Shown: positions 30,492 to 34,291 of the stretch, piece after piece | Position numbering within the stretch: position 1 is the first letter of the stretch | Layout: every line of letters starts with the position of its first letter | Source of the DNA: Deltaproteobacteria bacterium | Lineage (GTDB): Bacteria > SAR324 > NAC60-12 | Assembly: GCA_002726945.1 (NCBI GenBank) | Contig: PBTB01000129.1 | Coordinates: forward strand, 1-34,291 | Direction of reading: 5' to 3' | DNA length: 34,291 nucleotides | Program-made: the position numbers and the translations under genes | Notes under the pieces: model-generated | Told to the model about the DNA's origin: nothing | The model's input: only the letters and a program-made list of their open reading frames with translations | Database searches by the model: none

Positions 30492-33108
30492 CCTGCGGCT
30501 GCCAGAAGCGCAGCGTTCTCCGCAGCGTCAAGCCCGACTTGCCGCGCAGCAACACCTCCAGGCGGTTGAGTCCGGGCCTGCCCACCAGTTCCAAGACCGT
30601 TTCGGGGTCCGCGTTTTCGGGTGTTTCGTAAAGCTGGTACCGCACCTTGTGTCCGTTGAGAAACACCACGATATCTTGGAGTTGTGCCCGGTTTTTCGGC
30701 ACAAAGCGGAGCCACCGCTGTCCGGAATCCTGGGCTTCCGAGCCGTGATCCACGGCCAACACCTCAAAGGCGGGAACCTCCGCCTTCCTGAGTCCCGCCA
30801 ACTCGGACAACGAGAACTGCCACGTCACCTGAGTGTCTGGAAACGCGGGACTGCGCAGGTGCAACCGTAGCGGCTCGTCAGGCCATTCAGGGTCCGGAAC
30901 CGCAAGGCGCAGTGTCTCCGTCACGACTTGCCCGGAATCCAGCACTTCCCACTTCACATGCCCTCGGTGGATGCGCACGTTTCCAGTGCGGTCGTGTAAT
31001 TCTACGGTGAACGCCCCGAGGGTTTGTGCTGCCGTGTTTTCCACTCGCAGTTTCAGCGCAAGGGTTTCTCCAGGATCAGGCTGGCCGTTGCCGTTGCCGA
31101 CACTTCCGAAGTTGCCATCCTCATGAAAATCCATGCTCAGCCCGAGCGCGAGTTTTCGGGTGGGCACGGGAAACACGAGCGTGTGGACCTCGCCAATTTT
31201 TTTGCCGGAGTGATCCAGCAGTTTCAGGCGGATGGGTGCAGTGTAGGCGGGTTCGTGCCTGAAAAGCGGAAGCGTCAGCGTGAGGTCGCAGGTGCCACCT
31301 CCCGGAATTCGGCCCACACCCCACTGCCGCTGGTCGATAGTTTCCAGTGGACTGTGCAACACGCCCACGACGCGATGCACCGGATGGGCGCTGTCGTTGC
31401 GCACGGTGAGGTGCAACTCCAGTGCTGCGGGTGAACGGCGTTGCACTTGCAGGCGGGCTGAGACTTCCGGGGCAATTTCCGCTTCCGCAGGCAGGGACCA
31501 GTCGATGTTCTGGACCGCCATGGCTTTGGTAAACTCGGTTTCCTGCTCGTGCCCCGTCTGCTTCACGAGATCGGCCAGTGCTTGCGCAGGCAAGGTTCCG
31601 GATTGCCGAGCCTGCTGGAGCAGTCTCCATGCCAGCGTAATCGTGTTGTCCTGCGGTTGTGGATCGTTGCTCGTTGCTTGCGGCGGTTTGGAGAGCAACC
31701 GCAGTCGGTGGGCGAATACCGTCGGTTTTCCGGAGGATGAAGGCGGATCGAGTTCATCCGGACTCCACCACACAAATTGCTCGGTGTCGGGATGGACAGG
31801 GACCAGTTCCACATCCGGAATCACGCCGATGCTGTGCAGGGACGAACCGTCCGGGGTGAGGTATTGCCCGATGGTGAGCTTGAGTCCGGAGCCGTCCTGA
31901 TGGGGCCAGGTTGTCTGGATTGTGCCCTTGCCGTAAGTGCGCTGCCCTAGCACCACCCCGCGTTTGTGCTGCTGGAGCGCCGCTGCCAACACTTCGGAGG
32001 CCGAGGCGCTGGCGTTGTTCACGAGCACCACCAGCGGAACCGTTCGCCAAGCTTCCGGATCAAGGCGGTGGCGGGATTTGACGCCGCGGGGGACCAACGC
32101 TCCCTGTGTGGAAACGATCTCCAGACCACCGGGGAGCAGCAGGTCGGCGACTTCGGTGGCGGCTTCAAGGATGCCGCCCGGATTGCCCCGCAGGTCGAGG
32201 ATCAGCCCGTCCTGTTGAGTGAGCCCCTGAAGGTGGGCCTGCACCTCCTCGGCGGTGCCCTGCTGGAAACGCTCCAGCCGGAGTAGCCGGATTTTCCCGA
32301 CCGTTTCCTGAAGGTCCACCACCTCAACGCTGGGGGATTCCACCACTGCACGGACAAGCTCAAAGCGTATCGGCTCGTCCACCCCCGGACGCGACATTTC
32401 CAGCGCAATCATTGTGCCTGCCTTGCCACGCAGACGCCGCAGGATTTCCTCCTGCGTCATGTGCGCAACGGCTGCGGTGCCGATCTTGACAAAGCGATCT
32501 CCAGGCTTTATCCCTGACATTTTAGCAGGGCCACCGTCCATCAGTTCGATCACCTCAAGCTGGCTTTCCCGCAGGCCCACGACCACTCCCAGCCCGGCGT
32601 ACTCCCCGGTGACATTGCTGCGGAATTCCCGAAAGGCCGCTTGCGGCATCCACACGGAATACGGGTCGAGCGCCTTGCTCAAACCACGGGCCAGTGCCAA
32701 TTCCACACGCTGCGGTGAGTGCGGTGGAGACGAATCGCGCAGGGCTTGTGCCAGCCGCTGCAAGGCGTGGTACGCCTGTTCCAGCGTAGCTGGATTGGCG
32801 ATGGGCAGCAGGGTTTCGACTTCCGCGCTACGCAGCCGGATTTGTGCTTTTTCCAGAGAGGCGTGCAAGTGCAACTCCAACTCTGCAAATTCGCGCTCCA
32901 GTTCGCGCAAGACCGAAGTGATCAGTGTTTTCGGGTCGAGACTGTTGCGATCAGAGTAGTCGAGTTGGAGGTGCAGGAAGACCTCGGAAAGCGTTTGCGA
33001 GGCTCCGGGAACCGCAGGGGGCGGGCTGGGTGGCTGTGGGGAAACCACGCATCCGGCAAGGGGCACGATCAGCCCCAGCATCCACCCAAAACACAGGGAA
33101 TTCTTCAT
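30475..33108 (-). CDS. S41 family C-terminal processing peptidase lipoprotein, extended
   Basis: An 877-aa protein. MKNSLCFGWMLGLIVPLAGC is a lipoprotein signal with lipobox LAGC (C20 the lipidated residue). A PDZ domain (about GEYAGLGVVVG to GDRFVKI) precedes the S41 core: GLILDLRGNPGG, NNASASASEV with S369, and QRTYGKGTIQ with K394 (catalytic Ser/Lys pair, same 25-residue spacing as E. coli Prc). About 450 residues follow: a proline-rich region, then beta-rich modules including DFHEDGNFGSVGNGNGQPDPGETLALKLRV, a CARDB/Calx-type pattern. Such extended S41 proteases are known in deltaproteobacteria. Likely envelope protein processing. Start at ATG 33108; the longer frame lacks support. Confidence 0.85.
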   Translation of the reverse strand: MKNSLCFGWMLGLIVPLAGCVVSPQPPSPPPAVPGASQTLSEVFLHLQLDYSDRNSLDPKTLITSVLRELEREFAELELHLHASLEKAQIRLRSAEVETLLPIANPATLEQAYHALQRLAQALRDSSPPHSPQRVELALARGLSKALDPYSVWMPQAAFREFRSNVTGEYAGLGVVVGLRESQLEVIELMDGGPAKMSGIKPGDRFVKIGTAAVAHMTQEEILRRLRGKAGTMIALEMSRPGVDEPIRFELVRAVVESPSVEVVDLQETVGKIRLLRLERFQQGTAEEVQAHLQGLTQQDGLILDLRGNPGGILEAATEVADLLLPGGLEIVSTQGALVPRGVKSRHRLDPEAWRTVPLVVLVNNASASASEVLAAALQQHKRGVVLGQRTYGKGTIQTTWPHQDGSGLKLTIGQYLTPDGSSLHSIGVIPDVELVPVHPDTEQFVWWSPDELDPPSSSGKPTVFAHRLRLLSKPPQATSNDPQPQDNTITLAWRLLQQARQSGTLPAQALADLVKQTGHEQETEFTKAMAVQNIDWSLPAEAEIAPEVSARLQVQRRSPAALELHLTVRNDSAHPVHRVVGVLHSPLETIDQRQWGVGRIPGGGTCDLTLTLPLFRHEPAYTAPIRLKLLDHSGKKIGEVHTLVFPVPTRKLALGLSMDFHEDGNFGSVGNGNGQPDPGETLALKLRVENTAAQTLGAFTVELHDRTGNVRIHRGHVKWEVLDSGQVVTETLRLAVPDPEWPDEPLRLHLRSPAFPDTQVTWQFSLSELAGLRKAEVPAFEVLAVDHGSEAQDSGQRWLRFVPKNRAQLQDIVVFLNGHKVRYQLYETPENADPETVLELVGRPGLNRLEVLLRGKSGLTLRRTLRFWQPQVSGSS

Positions 33109-33206
33109 GCCCGTTCCCGGATTGGTTTGCTTCCGCAGACCTGTTTTGACATAGTGTTGAACACTTTCTTGCGTTTCCAGCCGTCCCTGTGTTTCCACTT
33201 GTCTTC

Positions 33207-33941
33207 ATGGTCGCCCACGTTGGGGTTGAACGCCCAGCGACCATCCAACTCATTTCAAAGCGGTGGGTCGAGGGACTGGAAGACAAGCATCTGGACCTAT
33301 GTTACGCAAGCTACCAGAAAACCCTACTGAGCTACAGGCGAAAGCGGTTTTGGCCTCTGCTGATGGTGGTGGCGAGCGTCTGGCTGGTGCTGCCCGCAGT
33401 GTTCTGGCAACGCTGGCGTCGTCGGCTTCCGGAGTGGCAAACCCTCAACGAAATGCGCACGGAAATCCGGGAAGTCCGCAAGCAGCGCCGCCGCCGTACG
33501 TTCTGGAACCGCATCCGCCGTCAGCGCAATCGCATTGAATCCGAGCATCCGGAGGACTTGCGCCGCTTCTACCGCACCCTCGCCAGCGCCGCCCGGCATT
33601 TCAACACCCGCGTCCGTTTGCTCGATTTCACCCTTGACCGCCAAGCTAAGCAACTCGACCCCCCCTTCACGGTCCGGGAGTTTGAACAGATCGAAGTCAC
33701 CTTCCGGAGAATCCGCGACGAGTTAAGCAGTGCCTTCCAACTCCTGGCACTCGCCGAGCAGGATGCCGAAATCGACCTTGTGCGGCTCATGCGTGACGAA
33801 TATGGCGGGCTCCCGCTCAACACCGACTACCTGGATCAGTCTGCTGATCTCGGACAGGCGGGGCAGCTCGTCTACGACCTGTTGTGCTTTGAGAGCGCCC
33901 TGCGCGATGACCTCGCCCGGCTGGTCCCCGCCGCCCCGTGA
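33207..33941 (+). CDS. Membrane protein of unknown function with coiled coil
   Basis: A 244-aa protein divergent from the S41 protease. A hydrophobic segment (FWPLLMVVASVWLVLPAVFW) near residues 47-66 is followed by a very basic stretch (RRKQRRRRTFWNRIRRQRNR) and a helical, charged C-terminal region. No family recognised. ATG 33207 is used; a GTG 33189 is in frame. No ribosome site is clear at either. The frame ends at 33941; a second frame runs on to 34080 (see findings). Confidence 0.55.
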   Translation: MVAHVGVERPATIQLISKRWVEGLEDKHLDLCYASYQKTLLSYRRKRFWPLLMVVASVWLVLPAVFWQRWRRRLPEWQTLNEMRTEIREVRKQRRRRTFWNRIRRQRNRIESEHPEDLRRFYRTLASAARHFNTRVRLLDFTLDRQAKQLDPPFTVREFEQIEVTFRRIRDELSSAFQLLALAEQDAEIDLVRLMRDEYGGLPLNTDYLDQSADLGQAGQLVYDLLCFESALRDDLARLVPAAP

Positions 33942-34100
33942 CCCGGGATGCTGGTTTGACAGGAGATTCCACGCCGGTTCAGAAATCCCCAAGCTGTTGA
34001 ACTCTCCGCAACAACCGGGAACCTCTCCACAAAACAAGCAGCCATCTCCTCCAGAAGAGGAGTCCCGGAGTGCATCGTGACACCCACAGGCTGCGCCGCA

Positions 34101-34118
34101 TCCGCATGCGCATGCGGA
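34101..34118. repeat. 18-bp perfect palindrome
   Basis: TCCGCATGCGCATGCGGA equals its own reverse complement. It includes the repeated unit GCATGC. First of four inverted repeats in the final 250 bp. Confidence 0.7.
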
Positions 34119-34130
34119 GACGTTGCTGAC

Positions 34131-34148
34131 GGGAGGCACGTGCCTCCC
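34131..34148. repeat. 18-bp perfect palindrome
   Basis: GGGAGGCACGTGCCTCCC equals its own reverse complement; it includes the E-box-like core CACGTG. It lies 12 bp after the previous palindrome. Confidence 0.7.
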
Positions 34149-34160
34149 TGCGTTTGCATG

Positions 34161-34207
34161 TGGAGAAACCCTGCTTTCTGTAGTTTCTCCAGGTTGTTCT
34201 CACAACC
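34161..34207 (+). repeat. Two adjacent hairpins
   Basis: TGGAGAAAC (34161-34169) pairs with GTTTCTCCA (34183-34191), 13-nt loop; directly after comes GGTTGT / ACAACC (34192-34207) with a 4-nt loop. No T-run follows. The gene-free stretch 33942-34291 also contains nothing else I can name. Confidence 0.6.
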
Positions 34208-34291
34208 CTCCTTGCAGCAAGTATAGTCAAAACCAATCCTGCACCTGACAAACCGCTTGCCCTGAAGTCCAGAGGGGTGGTGGAATTCACC

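Noticed and set aside
33723-34139. 138-aa minus-strand ORF with many cysteines
   Set aside because: It overlaps the plus-strand membrane gene and the palindromes; the Cys/Ala/Gly-rich stretch reflects GCATGC repeats rather than a protein family.

Overview
The window looks like chromosome from a Gram-negative, flagellated, GC-rich proteobacterium. Sequence evidence is a lipobox lipoprotein signal, an Opp/Dpp-type peptide importer and a flagellar export/regulation operon (fliR-flhB-flhA-flhF-flhG-fliA). The S41 protease with a long C-terminal extension resembles deltaproteobacterial proteins, so a delta- or SAR324-like lineage is my tentative inference, not a demonstrated assignment. TTG and GTG starts are common. 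I saw no tRNA, rRNA, CRISPR array or phage.

Layout. (1) 1-2050: a CinA-like gene on the minus strand lies among three copies of a ~160-bp inverted-repeat-ended element, one of them split by a second small transposon. (2) 2051-7182: a peptide ABC importer operon (binding protein, two permeases, one fused double ATPase). (3) 7245-12635, minus strand: plsC, a TerB-like gene, an ABC exporter, a ModF-like double ATPase and a small-type transaldolase; the end of a transposon supplies the transaldolase stop codon. (4) 12715-15166: hairpin-rich spacer, a PhoH ATPase starting right where the N-terminal PIN domain of PhoH2 proteins would end, and a divergent Dfp/CoaBC flavoprotein with a terminator. 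(5) 15182-15462: fourth repeat copy, holding a 115-bp TA-flanked element. (6) 15497-18996: a 47-aa membrane peptide plus Hsp20 divergent from pgi, then a three-gene minus-strand cluster encoding an exported protein, a small protein and an eight-cysteine FYVE/RING-like finger protein. (7) 18995-28535: rsmB, dksA and the flagellar operon. (8) 28536-33941: an unknown gene, dapB, yajQ, an S41 lipoprotein protease and a membrane protein gene. (9) 33942-34291: a gene-free stretch with four consecutive inverted repeats.

How the genes work together. The flagellar block supplies export-gate proteins (FliR, FlhB, FlhA), the placement/number GTPase-ATPase pair (FlhF, FlhG) and sigma-28, preceded by the stringent-response regulator DksA. 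The remainder is housekeeping: peptide uptake, phospholipid acylation, sugar phosphate metabolism, lysine/cell-wall precursor synthesis and rRNA methylation.

Most unusual content: three layers of small non-autonomous transposons inside one another with reconstructable target duplications; capture of a gene stop codon by a transposon end; a PIN-less PhoH2; a CoaBC relative with both catalytic motifs altered; a 62-aa bacterial FYVE-spaced zinc finger whose start codon overlaps that of the divergent rsmB; and two mutually exclusive hairpins in front of fliR.
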